This document shows, in pieces, positions 1 to 8,892 of a stretch of DNA of 64,000 bases (the stretch's first letter is position 1; every line of letters begins with the position of its first letter). This DNA is from RGIG7450 sp045648785. Lineage in GTDB: Bacteria > Bacillota > Clostridia > RUG12999. Under the pieces are notes generated by a model. It did not search any database and had not been told where the DNA came from. It saw only the letters and a list, made by a program, of their open reading frames with translations. The stretch is taken from positions 1 through 64,000 of the forward strand of contig JAZROP010000020.1 of assembly GCA_045648785.1 (NCBI GenBank), in the 5' to 3' direction. Position numbers and translations under genes: made by a program.

Positions 1-1
1 C

Positions 2-1144
2 AAGATTATGACAGACCCGTTTGTTGGTAAACTCTGCTTCTTCCGTGTGTACTCCGGTACAATGGAAGCAGGTTCTTATGTTCTTAACTCTGTTAAAGGA
101 CAGAAAGAAAGAATTGGTCGTATCCTTCAGATGCACGCTAATGACCGTAAGGAAATCAAAATGGTTTATGCAGGTGACATCGCTGCTGCTGTAGGTCTTA
201 AAAATACTACAACAGGTGATACTCTCTGTGACGAAAAGAATCCTATTATTCTGGAATCTATGGAATTCCCGGAACCGGTTATCCGTGTTGCTATTGAGCC
301 TAAAACAAAAGCTGGTCAGGAAAAAATGTCCATTGCTCTTGTTAAACTCGCAGAAGAAGACCCGACTTTCAAAGCTTACACAGACCAGGAAACTGGACAG
401 ACCATCATTGCAGGTATGGGTGAGCTTCACCTTGAAATCATTGTTGACAGACTTCTTCGTGAATTCAAAGTTGAAGCAGACGTAGGTAGCCCGCAGGTAT
501 CCTACAGAGAAACAATCCGTAAATCTGTTGACGTTGATAACAAATATTCACGTCAGTCCGGTGGTAAAGGTCAGTACGGTCACGTTAAAATTAAAGTTGA
601 ACCTCAGGAACCCGGTAAAGGTTATGAATTTGTTAACAACATCGTTGGTGGTGTTATTCCGAAGGAATACATTCCTGCTGTTGATGCAGGTATTCAGGGT
701 GCTATGGAATCCGGTGTACTTGCAGGCTACAACGTTGTTGACGTAAAAGTAACACTTTACGATGGTTCTTACCATGAAGTTGACTCTTCTGAAATGGCGT
801 TTAAGATTGCTGCTTCAATGGCATTCAAAGATGCTTGTCGCAAAGCTGACCCCGTACTCAAAGAGCCAATCATGAAAGTTGTTGTTATTGTTCCTGAAGA
901 ATACATGGGTGATGTTATCGGTGACCTTAACTCTCGCCGTGGTCAGATCCAGGGTATGGAAGCAAGAAATGGCGTTCAGGAAATCAATGCAATGGTTCCG
1001 CTTTCAGAAATGTTTGGTTACGCAACAGACCTGCGTTCTAACACACAGGGCCGTGGTCAGTACTCTATGGAACCCAGCCACTATGCTGAAGTACCTAAGA
1101 GTATTCAGGAAAAAATTATTGAAACCAACGGTAAAGGTAAGTAA
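2..1144 (+). CDS. fusA: Elongation factor G, C-terminal part (5' end outside window)
   Basis: This is the C-terminal 380 residues of translation elongation factor G, the GTPase that moves tRNAs and mRNA through the ribosome after peptide bond formation. The reading frame is open from base 2, so the G domain lies upstream of the window. Visible are domain II (KLCFFRVYSGTM), domain III (GMGELHLEI), domain IV (SYRETIRKS, GQYGHVKIKVEP, and the tip with DVKVTLYDGSYHEVDSS) and domain V (RRGQIQGM). The tail ends at TNGKGK, a normal EF-G length. It lies 76 bases before tuf with no terminator between them, the usual str-operon order. Codon use is strongly biased, as expected for a very highly expressed gene. 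Confidence 0.97.
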   Translation, partial: KIMTDPFVGKLCFFRVYSGTMEAGSYVLNSVKGQKERIGRILQMHANDRKEIKMVYAGDIAAAVGLKNTTTGDTLCDEKNPIILESMEFPEPVIRVAIEPKTKAGQEKMSIALVKLAEEDPTFKAYTDQETGQTIIAGMGELHLEIIVDRLLREFKVEADVGSPQVSYRETIRKSVDVDNKYSRQSGGKGQYGHVKIKVEPQEPGKGYEFVNNIVGGVIPKEYIPAVDAGIQGAMESGVLAGYNVVDVKVTLYDGSYHEVDSSEMAFKIAASMAFKDACRKADPVLKEPIMKVVVIVPEEYMGDVIGDLNSRRGQIQGMEARNGVQEINAMVPLSEMFGYATDLRSNTQGRGQYSMEPSHYAEVPKSIQEKIIETNGKGK

Positions 1145-1220
1145 AAATCATTTAATACTTGATTTTTAAAATCAAATATGTTAAAATTAAATTAATAACT
1201 TTTAAAGGGAGGAAATTCCA

Positions 1221-2423
1221 ATGGCAAAGGCTAAATTCGAAAGAACCAAACCCCACGTTAATATTGGTACAATCGGTCACGTTGACCATGGTAAGACATC
1301 TCTTACCGCTGCTATCACAAAAACATTAGGTTTCTCAGGTAAAGCTGAATACGCTGCTTACGACCAGATCGACAAAGCACCTGAAGAAAGAGAAAGAGGT
1401 ATCACAATCTCTACAGCTCACGTTGAATACGAAACAGATTCAAGACACTATGCACACGTTGACTGCCCTGGACATGCTGACTATGTTAAAAACATGATCA
1501 CAGGTGCTGCTCAAATGGACGGTGCTATCCTTGTTGTATCTGCTGCTGACGGTCCCATGCCTCAGACTCGTGAACACATCCTTCTTGCTAGACAGGTTGG
1601 CGTTCCTTACATCGTAGTATTCATGAACAAAGTTGACCAGGTTGATGACCCTGAACTTCTTGAACTCGTTGAAATGGAAATCAGAGACCTTCTCTCTGAA
1701 TATGAATTCCCGGGTGATGATACACCTATCGTTAAAGGTTCTGCTCTTGCAGCTCTCGAATCTTCTTCTACAGATGTAACAGCTCCTGAATATGCTCCTA
1801 TCATTGAACTCATGAACGCTGTTGACGCTTACATTCCTGCTCCTGAAAGAGACACAGATAAACCTTTCCTTATGCCTGTCGAAGATGTATTCTCTATCAC
1901 AGGTCGTGGTACAGTTGCTACAGGTAGAGTTGAAAGAGGATGTCTCCATGTTTCTGACGAAGTTGAAATCGTTGGTCTCGCAGAAGAAAGCAGAAAAGTT
2001 GTTGTTACAGGTATCGAAATGTTCAGAAAACTTCTCGATGAAGCTCAGGCTGGTGACAACATCGGTGCTCTTCTCCGTGGCGTTGATAAGAAAGAAATCG
2101 AAAGAGGACAGGTTCTTGCTAAACCCGGTTCTATCAACCCCCACACAAAATTCAAAGGTCAGGTTTATATTCTGAAAAAAGAAGAAGGCGGCAGACACAC
2201 ACCTTTCTTCAACAACTACAGACCTCAGTTCTACTTCAGAACAACTGACGTTACTGGTGTTATCGAGCTTCCTGCTGGCACAGAAATGTGTATGCCTGGC
2301 GATAACGTTGAAATCAACGTTGAGCTCATCACTCCTATCGCTATCGAAGACGGTCTCCGTTTCGCTATCCGTGAAGGCGGCCGTACAGTAGGTTCCGGTA
2401 TCGTTACAGCTATTAACGAATAA
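1221..2423 (+). CDS. tuf: Elongation factor Tu
   Basis: EF-Tu carries aminoacyl-tRNA to the ribosomal A site as a GTP complex. The 400-residue length is normal. The GTPase motifs are all visible: GHVDHGKT (P loop, about residue 19), RGITI (switch I), DCPGH (switch II, catalytic His), NKVD (the base-recognition motif, NKxD) and SAL. The beta-barrel domains II and III follow, with TGRGTVATGRVERG and the C-terminal REGGRTVGSGIV. A GGGAGG ribosome binding site lies 8 bases before the ATG. It is the last gene of the fusA-tuf transcript, with a strong terminator directly after it. The strong codon bias produces long spurious antisense frames. Confidence 0.98.
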   Translation: MAKAKFERTKPHVNIGTIGHVDHGKTSLTAAITKTLGFSGKAEYAAYDQIDKAPEERERGITISTAHVEYETDSRHYAHVDCPGHADYVKNMITGAAQMDGAILVVSAADGPMPQTREHILLARQVGVPYIVVFMNKVDQVDDPELLELVEMEIRDLLSEYEFPGDDTPIVKGSALAALESSSTDVTAPEYAPIIELMNAVDAYIPAPERDTDKPFLMPVEDVFSITGRGTVATGRVERGCLHVSDEVEIVGLAEESRKVVVTGIEMFRKLLDEAQAGDNIGALLRGVDKKEIERGQVLAKPGSINPHTKFKGQVYILKKEEGGRHTPFFNNYRPQFYFRTTDVTGVIELPAGTEMCMPGDNVEINVELITPIAIEDGLRFAIREGGRTVGSGIVTAINE

Positions 2424-2440
2424 TTTAAACCTAAATAAAA

Positions 2441-2471
2441 AAGCAGACGCCTCAAACCGTCTGCTTTTTTT
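2441..2471 (+). terminator. Rho-independent terminator of fusA-tuf
   Basis: A perfect 9-bp stem AAGCAGACG / CGTCTGCTT (2441-2449 with 2458-2466) has an 8-base loop and is followed by a T run. It sits 17 bases after the tuf stop. Confidence 0.93.
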
Positions 2472-2505
2472 AAAAGTATTGCAAGAATAGAACGAGGTGA
2501 ATAAA

Positions 2506-3696
2506 ATGATAAATATAGATAAGGATTATGTAATTAAATTAAGACGAGAGATACATATGTATCCCGAAGTGGATTATGACCTTCCTAAAACGATTGCACT
2601 TGTAAAGCGTGAGCTTGACTCTATGGGAATCCCTCACACTGAAAAGTACGGAAAAGGAAGTGTTGTAGGTTACATTAATCCCGATAAGACAGATTTTACA
2701 ATCGGTATCCGTGCCGATATGGATGCACTTCGTATGGAAGAGGCAAATGACTGTGAATATCGTTCGCGCCATGAGGGAATGATGCACGCTTGCGGTCACG
2801 ATGCACATACAGCAATGCTTCTGGGTACAGCAAAGGCGCTTAAAGAAATAGAAAAAGACCTTGCCTGCCGTGTGAAACTTGTTTTTCAGCCTAGTGAAGA
2901 GGGCGTAACAAGCGGCGCAATGATGATGATAGAAAACGGCGTTTTGGATGATATTGATATTATGACAGGTCTCCATGTGGGAACTGCTCTCAAATCGGGT
3001 GAACTTGGCATTTGCTCGGGTATTTTAAGCGCCACAAGCCGCCACTTTAAAATTGAAATTGGCGGGAAAAGTGTTCATGCAACGGCATACCATAAAGGCA
3101 TAGATGCTCTTTCCATAGCTGTACAAATGTATTCAGGAATACAGACAATTGCAGCAACAGAGGTAAGCCCTGCTGAGAATGTTGTTTGCATTGTGACAAA
3201 GCTTCATTCGGGTACTGCACAGAACATTTTGCCCGACAGTGCACTTATGCAGGGTACAATCAGAACATATAATGTACAGGTCAGTGAATTTATTCACGAC
3301 AGAATACAGAGCCTTGCAAAGCGTCTTTCAGAGCACTACGGTGTAGAAATTAAAGTTCATGCACCACTTAAGTCAACCTGTGTGTATAACAATCCTTATC
3401 TGTCAGAGATTATGCTTGGCAGTATGGAGAAAGTTGTGGGAAAAGAGAATATTAAAAAGTTAAATCGTGGTCTCGGATCAGAAGACTTCTCAAGATACAC
3501 GGATGTAGTTCCTAGTGTATTTTTCCGTGTTGGAATAAGGAATGAAGAAAAAGGGATTATGCAGGTAGCACACCAGACGGACTTTAAACTTGATGAGGAT
3601 GTGCTTGATTTAGGTCCAAAGACATTTGTGCAGTTTGTTGTTGACAACCAGCATGGTGTAGATATTGAAAAAGCAAAGGCGGCAGATGAACGCTAA
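2506..3696 (+). CDS. M20-family amidohydrolase (N-acyl-amino-acid hydrolase / hippurate hydrolase type)
   Basis: This is a metal-dependent cytoplasmic amidohydrolase of the M20D group, which removes acyl groups from N-acyl amino acids or peptides; the substrate cannot be read from sequence. Family signatures are RADMDALRMEE, the metal-site motif MHACGHDAHTAMLLG near residue 90, the EEG catalytic region (QPSEEG), LHVG, and a C-terminal GLGSEDFSRY. At 396 residues it matches the usual length. The ATG at 2506 is preferred over an in-frame GTG at 2497, because GAGGTGA lies 5 bases before the ATG and overlaps the GTG. Only 34 bases separate it from the tuf terminator and I see no clear promoter, so it may depend on read-through. 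Confidence 0.88.
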   Translation: MINIDKDYVIKLRREIHMYPEVDYDLPKTIALVKRELDSMGIPHTEKYGKGSVVGYINPDKTDFTIGIRADMDALRMEEANDCEYRSRHEGMMHACGHDAHTAMLLGTAKALKEIEKDLACRVKLVFQPSEEGVTSGAMMMIENGVLDDIDIMTGLHVGTALKSGELGICSGILSATSRHFKIEIGGKSVHATAYHKGIDALSIAVQMYSGIQTIAATEVSPAENVVCIVTKLHSGTAQNILPDSALMQGTIRTYNVQVSEFIHDRIQSLAKRLSEHYGVEIKVHAPLKSTCVYNNPYLSEIMLGSMEKVVGKENIKKLNRGLGSEDFSRYTDVVPSVFFRVGIRNEEKGIMQVAHQTDFKLDEDVLDLGPKTFVQFVVDNQHGVDIEKAKAADER

Positions 3697-3724
3697 GAAC
3701 CTTATAAAGAGTTAAATATGTGAT

Positions 3725-3752
3725 AAAAGGAGATGTAAATGCATCTCCTTTT
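3725..3752. terminator. Bidirectional terminator between amidohydrolase and spoVAE
   Basis: An 11-bp perfect stem AAAAGGAGATG / CATCTCCTTTT (3725-3735 with 3742-3752) has a 6-base loop. A-rich and T-rich flanks let it serve converging transcripts. The spoVAE stop codon overlaps its right arm. Confidence 0.85.
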
Positions 3753-4104
3753 ACTTTTCTTTGGGATTGAATAGTAGTGCAAAAATGTAACCGAACAGAA
3801 CGGCTGCAGTGATACCGCCTGCCGAGGCGGCAAGTCCGCCCGTGAAAATGCCCAAAACACCCTTTTCGTCAACGGCGTTTATAACACCGGTAGCGAGAGT
3901 GTAACCAAACCCGGTAAGAGGTATGGTTGCACCCGCACCTGCAAATTTCACAAGTGGCTCATATATTCCGAAAAATGTTGCAAACACACCGATGCATACA
4001 AATAAAACAAGAATTCGTGCAGGGGTAAGTTTTGTAAAATCTATCAATATCTGACCTATGATACATATAATACCCCCAATTATAAATGCCCAGACAAAGT
4101 TCAT
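3751..4104 (-). CDS. spoVAE: Stage V sporulation protein AE
   Basis: SpoVAE is a small inner-membrane protein of the SpoVA channel, which loads dipicolinic acid into the forespore and releases it during germination. The 117-residue product is hydrophobic with about four membrane segments and the conserved core GAGATIPLTGFG. The start at 4104 (MNFVWAF) is chosen because AAAGGAGA precedes it at good spacing; the upstream in-frame extension reads inside the end of spoVAD. It follows spoVAD by 4 bases, so the two are translationally close. Known spoVA operons have spoVAC before spoVAD; no spoVAC lies next to this pair. Confidence 0.93.
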   Translation of the reverse strand: MNFVWAFIIGGIICIIGQILIDFTKLTPARILVLFVCIGVFATFFGIYEPLVKFAGAGATIPLTGFGYTLATGVINAVDEKGVLGIFTGGLAASAGGITAAVLFGYIFALLFNPKEK

Positions 4105-4108
4105 ATTT

Positions 4109-5119
4109 TTATCTCCTTTCAAATCTGACAGCGTGCGCCACACCCGGAATACTTTCTCCCTGGAAACAGGATTCACCGTTTAAAAGAGCTCCTGTAGCAA
4201 TAAAAAGCAATTTGTTTAATTTTCCGTCCTCCATATCCTTTAAAAGCTTTCCGCATAGAACAGAAGCGCTGCAACCACAACCACTTCCGCCCGCATGAAC
4301 ATCCTGAGATTTAATAGAATAGATCATAAGACCGCAGTCATTATAAACCCCCTTGATATCTATTTCATCCTTTAATAAATCAAAAAGCAGGTTTTTTCCT
4401 ACATTACCAAGGTCGCCTGTTACTATGAGGTCATAATCGGATGGTTTAAAGCCAGTGTCTGAAAAATGTGTCTTAATGGTATCTGCAGCGGCAGGGGCCA
4501 TTGCGGCGCCCATATTATTAGGGTCGGAAACGGCATAATCAATGACCTTGCCGGTTGTTATATGGGTTATGCAAACAGGGTGCCTTTGGTCAGAGGTTAA
4601 AATAACTGCACCACTGCCGGTTACTGTGCGCTGGGCGGTTGGTGTGCGCTGACCACCATATTCGAGTGGCATACGAAATTGTTTTTCTGATGAACAGAAA
4701 TGACTTGATGTGGCAGCAAGTACATTATCGGCAAAACCGCCGTCAATTGCCATAGCTGCGAGAGACAGGCTTTCTGCCATTGTTGAGCAAGCACCATATA
4801 TGCCGAAAAAGGGCGTATCAATATCGCGGGCTGCAAAATGACTGCTGAAACACTGATTAATCAGGTCGCCTGAGAAGATATAGTCTATATCTCTCTCGGT
4901 AAGACCTGCTTTTTTTATAACCTCCTGCATGGCAGTTTTTAAAAACTTGCTTTCGCCCTGCTCCCAGGATTCCTCACCAAACATAACATCTTCCTGAACA
5001 TTGGTGAAATATTCACCAAGAGGACCTTCTGATTCTTTTTTTGAAACAATTGCATAATAAGATTTTACCGATGGTGGATTCTCAAAGCAGATTGTTTGTT
5101 TTCCTATATGTTTTTTCAT
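4109..5119 (-). CDS. spoVAD: Stage V sporulation protein AD
   Basis: SpoVAD is the dipicolinic-acid-binding component of the SpoVA complex and has a thiolase-like fold. The 336-residue length is typical. The start (GKQTICFENPP) and thiolase-like stretches (YGACSTMAESL, GDLGNVGKNLL, HAGGSGCGCSA) fit the family. It is the first gene of a two-gene minus-strand unit with spoVAE. The upstream neighbour is the divergent mglB, so spoVAC, which normally leads this operon, must lie elsewhere or be missing. Forespore sigma-G control is expected from the family, and a weak candidate site is annotated separately. Confidence 0.95.
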   Translation of the reverse strand: MKKHIGKQTICFENPPSVKSYYAIVSKKESEGPLGEYFTNVQEDVMFGEESWEQGESKFLKTAMQEVIKKAGLTERDIDYIFSGDLINQCFSSHFAARDIDTPFFGIYGACSTMAESLSLAAMAIDGGFADNVLAATSSHFCSSEKQFRMPLEYGGQRTPTAQRTVTGSGAVILTSDQRHPVCITHITTGKVIDYAVSDPNNMGAAMAPAAADTIKTHFSDTGFKPSDYDLIVTGDLGNVGKNLLFDLLKDEIDIKGVYNDCGLMIYSIKSQDVHAGGSGCGCSASVLCGKLLKDMEDGKLNKLLFIATGALLNGESCFQGESIPGVAHAVRFERR

Positions 5120-5150
5120 TTTATCACCCTCAAAATAATTTTGTTATGTA

Positions 5151-5181
5151 TAGTATAAACATTTTTTGAAAAGAATATTTA
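5151..5181 (-). promoter_or_regulatory. Possible sigma-G-type promoter of spoVAD-spoVAE
   Basis: On the minus strand TAAATA (5176-5181) and TATACTA (5151-5157) are 18 bases apart. They resemble the sigma-G elements TGAATA and CATACTA. The match is imperfect and is supported mainly by the known forespore control of spoVA genes. Confidence 0.3.
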
Positions 5182-5210
5182 GCGAAAACACAAAGAAAGA
5201 GGATGTAAAA

Positions 5211-6221
5211 ATGAAAAAAACTGCGTTAATTTTTATTTTGATATTATCATTTGTACTTGCGGGTTGTGGAGGAAAAAATATGGCGGAAGACCCAGCAACC
5301 GGCGGTGAGGAAAAAATCGGTGTTCTCATATATAAATATGATGACACATACATTTCAACTGTGCGTCAGGCGCTTGAAGCAAAGGCCAAGGGCAGAGCAC
5401 AACTTTTCCTCAACGACGGCAAAGGAGACCAGGGAACACAGAATGACCAGGTTGATTTGCTTCTGCAAAAGGATGTTGATGTCCTGCTTGTAAATATGGT
5501 GGACATCGGGGCAGCTTCTTCTATTGTAAATAAAGCAAAATCGGCTGATGTGCCGGTGATTTTCTTTAACAGAGAGCCTGATACATCGGTAATTAAAAGT
5601 TACGACAAAGCAAGATTTGTTGGAACCAATGCAAAGGATGCTGGGATTATCCAGGGCCAAATCATTGTTGATTTATGGAAAACCGGAAAACATGACACAA
5701 ACGGAGACGGAAAAATGCAATATGTTATGTTCAAGGGGGAACCGGACAACCCTGAGGCGGTTGCAAGAACGGAATACTCAGTAAACACAGTTAAAGAAAA
5801 CGGGATTGAGGTTGAGGAGCTTGGACTTCAGGTTGCCAACTGGGACACTGAGCAGGCAAACCGTGCGATGGAGGCGTGGATAACCAAATATGGCGATAAA
5901 ATAGAAGTGGTCATTGCCAATAATGATGGAATGGCACAAGGAGCTATTGCCGCACTTCATGCAGCAGGATATAACAAAGGTGATGAATCTAAATTCATTC
6001 CGGTTGTGGGCGTTGATGCAACAGACGCGGCGAGAGAACTTATTTCAAAGAAATATATGTCAGGTACGGTTCTGCAAGATGGGGAAGCAATGGCAGAGGC
6101 GCTTATAACTCTTGCTATGAACGCTGCAGAGGACAGAGATTTCCTTGCGGATAGCAACTATAAGTATGATGACACAGGAATTGCAGTCAGAATTCCTTAT
6201 CAGCCATATACCGGACAATAA
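5211..6221 (+). CDS. mglB: Galactose/glucose-binding lipoprotein of an Mgl-type ABC transporter
   Basis: This extracellular, lipid-anchored binding protein would capture galactose, glucose or methyl-galactoside for MglA-MglC. A short signal peptide ends in the lipobox LAGC at about residue 20. The mature part closely follows MglB: IGVLIYKYDDTYIS, NDQVDLLLQKDVD, PVIFFNREP, IIQGQIIVDLW, an EF-hand-like calcium loop (DTNGDGKMQ) and VVIANNDGMAQGA. The start at 5211 places AAAGAGGA upstream and gives a proper signal peptide; an earlier in-frame ATG at 5166 would bury it. It is the first gene of mglBAC. Confidence 0.93.
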   Translation: MKKTALIFILILSFVLAGCGGKNMAEDPATGGEEKIGVLIYKYDDTYISTVRQALEAKAKGRAQLFLNDGKGDQGTQNDQVDLLLQKDVDVLLVNMVDIGAASSIVNKAKSADVPVIFFNREPDTSVIKSYDKARFVGTNAKDAGIIQGQIIVDLWKTGKHDTNGDGKMQYVMFKGEPDNPEAVARTEYSVNTVKENGIEVEELGLQVANWDTEQANRAMEAWITKYGDKIEVVIANNDGMAQGAIAALHAAGYNKGDESKFIPVVGVDATDAARELISKKYMSGTVLQDGEAMAEALITLAMNAAEDRDFLADSNYKYDDTGIAVRIPYQPYTGQ

Positions 6222-6246
6222 AAAAGGCGGAAAGCGGTGAGGTTAA

Positions 6247-7746
6247 ATGCAGACAGACGAATATATATTGAAGATGGACGGCATCTGCAAACAATTTCCC
6301 GGAGTAAAAGCTCTTGATAATGCAAAACTTAGCCTGAAAAAGGGGAGCGTTCATGCACTCATGGGGGAAAATGGTGCGGGGAAATCAACGCTTATGAAGT
6401 GTCTTTTCGGAGTATATAGGGAAGACGCGGGCGAAATATATATTGATGGTGAGAAAATAAATTTTGAAAATCCGGCACAGGCACTCAAAAATGGTGTAGC
6501 AATGGTTCATCAGGAACTAAATCAGGTGTTGCAGAGAGATGTTGCGGATAATATCTGGCTTGGAAGATATCCTAAAAAAGGGTTTAGGGTTGACAGAAAA
6601 AAGATGCTGAAGGATACTGAAAAAATTTTTAAAGAGCTTGAAATTGATGTTGACCCCAGAATAAGAATGGGCAGACTTTCTGTATCACAGCGTCAAATGG
6701 TTGAAATTGCAAAGGCGGTTTCGTACGATGCTAAAATTCTGGTTCTTGATGAGCCCACCTCCTCGCTGAATGAAGAAGAGGTAAAACATCTGTTTAAGAT
6801 AATAAAAAAGCTGAAAGAAAAAAAGTGCGGAATAATTTATATTTCTCATAAAATGGAAGAGATTCTTGAGATTTGTGATGAAGTTACTATAATGCGTGAC
6901 GGTAAATGGGTTAGTACAGACCGTGCGGAAGATGTAACCACAGATAAAATTATAAGACTGATGGTAGGACGCGAATTATCAAGCCGTTTCCCGCCAAAAA
7001 CCAATAATCCTTCTGATATTATGCTTGAAGTGAAAAATTTAAGCGGTATGTATCCACCGGCAATAAATGATGTATCATTTGAGCTGAAAAAAGGTGAAAT
7101 TTTAGGAGTTGCAGGGCTTGTAGGTTCAAGGCGTAGCGAACTGCTTGAAACTATATTTGGCATCGCAAAAAAGAAATCTGGAGAAATCTTTCTTCATTCT
7201 GAACTAAAAACAAACAATAATCCAGCACAAGCAATTAAAAACGGATTTGCTCTTATAACAGAGGAACGCCGGGCAACCGGTATATTTGAAAAGCTGAGCA
7301 TAGAATTTAACTCGGTTATTGCAAATATAAAAAAATATGCGGTGGCAGGTGTATTAAAAGGCAAAAAAATGCATGGCGCGACGAGGTGGGTTATAGACAG
7401 TATGAGAGTTAAAACCCCTTCTGAAAAAACGCAAATCAGAACCCTTTCGGGTGGAAATCAGCAAAAGGTTATTATTGGCAGATGGCTTTTGACAGAACCG
7501 GAGATTTTGCTTCTTGATGAACCTACAAGAGGCATAGATGTTGGTGCTAAATATGAAATATACCAACTTATAATTGACCTTGCCAATAAAAATAAGGGTG
7601 TAATTATGGTTTCCTCAGAAATGCCTGAGTTGTTGGGAATATGCGACCGTATTCTGGTGATGTCAAATGGTAGGGTCGCAGGAATACGCGATGCTAAGGA
7701 GATAACCCAGGAGGAAATTATAGAACTGTCTGCAAAATATCTGTAA
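6247..7746 (+). CDS. mglA: Galactose/methyl-galactoside import ATP-binding protein
   Basis: This tandem ATPase energises uptake through MglC. The 499-residue protein has two ABC domains. The first has Walker A GENGAGKST (about residue 40), signature LSVSQRQMVEIAKA and Walker B ILVLDEPTSSLN. The second has the degenerate P loop GLVGSRRSE, signature LSGGNQQKVIIGRW and Walker B LLLDEPTRGIDVGAK. A degenerate second P loop is normal in the Mgl/Rbs family. It lies 25 bases after mglB, with a GTGAGG ribosome binding site. Confidence 0.95.
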   Translation: MQTDEYILKMDGICKQFPGVKALDNAKLSLKKGSVHALMGENGAGKSTLMKCLFGVYREDAGEIYIDGEKINFENPAQALKNGVAMVHQELNQVLQRDVADNIWLGRYPKKGFRVDRKKMLKDTEKIFKELEIDVDPRIRMGRLSVSQRQMVEIAKAVSYDAKILVLDEPTSSLNEEEVKHLFKIIKKLKEKKCGIIYISHKMEEILEICDEVTIMRDGKWVSTDRAEDVTTDKIIRLMVGRELSSRFPPKTNNPSDIMLEVKNLSGMYPPAINDVSFELKKGEILGVAGLVGSRRSELLETIFGIAKKKSGEIFLHSELKTNNNPAQAIKNGFALITEERRATGIFEKLSIEFNSVIANIKKYAVAGVLKGKKMHGATRWVIDSMRVKTPSEKTQIRTLSGGNQQKVIIGRWLLTEPEILLLDEPTRGIDVGAKYEIYQLIIDLANKNKGVIMVSSEMPELLGICDRILVMSNGRVAGIRDAKEITQEEIIELSAKYL

Positions 7747-7765
7747 GCACAGGAGAGAAATATTG

Positions 7766-8788
7766 ATGATAGATACAAAACTTAAAAACAGAAAATTTAA
7801 CGAAATATTGCTGGACTATGCACTATATATTGTTCTTGGAGCAATGATTGTGGCAGTAATTATTGCCGACCCGTCCTTTATTTCGCTGAAAAACATAACA
7901 AACATTTTAAGTCAGGCATCAACGAGGGGAATTCTTGCACTTGGGGTGGCGGGGCTTATTGTTTTGCAGGGGACAGACCTTTCGGTTGGTAGAGTGCTTG
8001 GACTTTGCGCCATTATATCTGCGTCACTCCTGCAATCTTCGACTTATGCGGCAAGAATGTACCCGGACCTTCCTGCGCTGCCTCTTATTATTCCTCTTAT
8101 TATATCTGTTATTATAGGTGGCATTTTCGGGGCTATAAATGGATTTGGTGTTGCAAAACTTAAAGTTCATGCGTTTATTATCACGCTTGGCACTCAACTT
8201 ATTGCATACGGAATTTCCTGTATTTACATTGACAGACCGCCACTTGGTGCACAACCTGTCGCCAATCTTGATGAAAGATATATTGATTTTGTAACAGGCT
8301 CGATTAAATTTGGGAATGTAGAAATACCATATCTGATATTTTATCTTATAATTGTGGCACTGGTAATGTGGTTTATCTGGAATAAAACCACGCTTGGAAA
8401 AAATATGTTTGCTATAGGCGGAAACCCGGAGGCGGCTGCAGTTTCTGGTGTAAATATAGTAAAAAATATAATGATAATATTTATAATTTCAGGTGTTCTA
8501 TATGGACTTGCTGGCTTTTTAGAGGCGGGTAGAGTGGGGTCTGCGACAAGTAACACCGGAATTAACTATGAGCTTGACGCAATTTCTGCCTGTGTAGTTG
8601 GTGGGGTATCCTTCTCGGGAGGCGTGGGAACAATTCCCGGGGTACTGATAGGTACGCTTATTTTGCAGTTTATCAACTATGGGCTCAACTTTATCGGTGT
8701 AAGTCCGTATTATCAGTATATAATTAAAGGACTTATAATAATATTTGCAGTATCAATAGATGTGCGAAAATATCTTGTGAAAAAATGA
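7766..8788 (+). CDS. mglC: Galactose/methyl-galactoside ABC permease
   Basis: This is the membrane permease of the Mgl importer, 340 residues with about nine or ten hydrophobic segments. Family-typical stretches are GILALGVAGLIVLQGTDLSVG, AINGFGVAKLKVHAFIITLG, AIGGNPEAAAVSGVN and GGVSFSGGVGTIPGVLIG. The ATG at 7766 is 8 bases after AGGAGAG; a TTG at 7763 is the alternative and adds one residue. It ends the mglBAC operon, just before a strong terminator. Confidence 0.94.
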   Translation: MIDTKLKNRKFNEILLDYALYIVLGAMIVAVIIADPSFISLKNITNILSQASTRGILALGVAGLIVLQGTDLSVGRVLGLCAIISASLLQSSTYAARMYPDLPALPLIIPLIISVIIGGIFGAINGFGVAKLKVHAFIITLGTQLIAYGISCIYIDRPPLGAQPVANLDERYIDFVTGSIKFGNVEIPYLIFYLIIVALVMWFIWNKTTLGKNMFAIGGNPEAAAVSGVNIVKNIMIIFIISGVLYGLAGFLEAGRVGSATSNTGINYELDAISACVVGGVSFSGGVGTIPGVLIGTLILQFINYGLNFIGVSPYYQYIIKGLIIIFAVSIDVRKYLVKK

Positions 8789-8822
8789 AGTCAGGGCGAA
8801 TTTAAAACCGCCCTGACTTTTT
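8789..8822 (+). terminator. Rho-independent terminator of mglBAC
   Basis: A perfect 10-bp stem AGTCAGGGCG / CGCCCTGACT (8789-8798 with 8809-8818) has a 10-base loop and is followed by a T run. Confidence 0.93.
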
Positions 8823-8831
8823 GTGTTGTTA

Positions 8832-8860
8832 TTGACAAAAAAAGCTTATAATGATAGAAT
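8832..8860 (+). promoter_or_regulatory. Promoter of the 8.9-13.5 kb glycan-like gene group
   Basis: TTGACA (8832-8837) and TAGAAT (8855-8860) are separated by 17 bases, 10 bases after the mgl terminator and 32 bases before the next start codon. Confidence 0.75.
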
Positions 8861-8892
8861 AAAATAAGTATAAGTTTTGAAGGGGAAACATT

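Noticed and set aside
1440..2198. A 252-residue open frame on the minus strand inside tuf
   Set aside because: It is a shadow of the extreme codon bias of tuf. It has no ribosome binding site and no recognisable domain.
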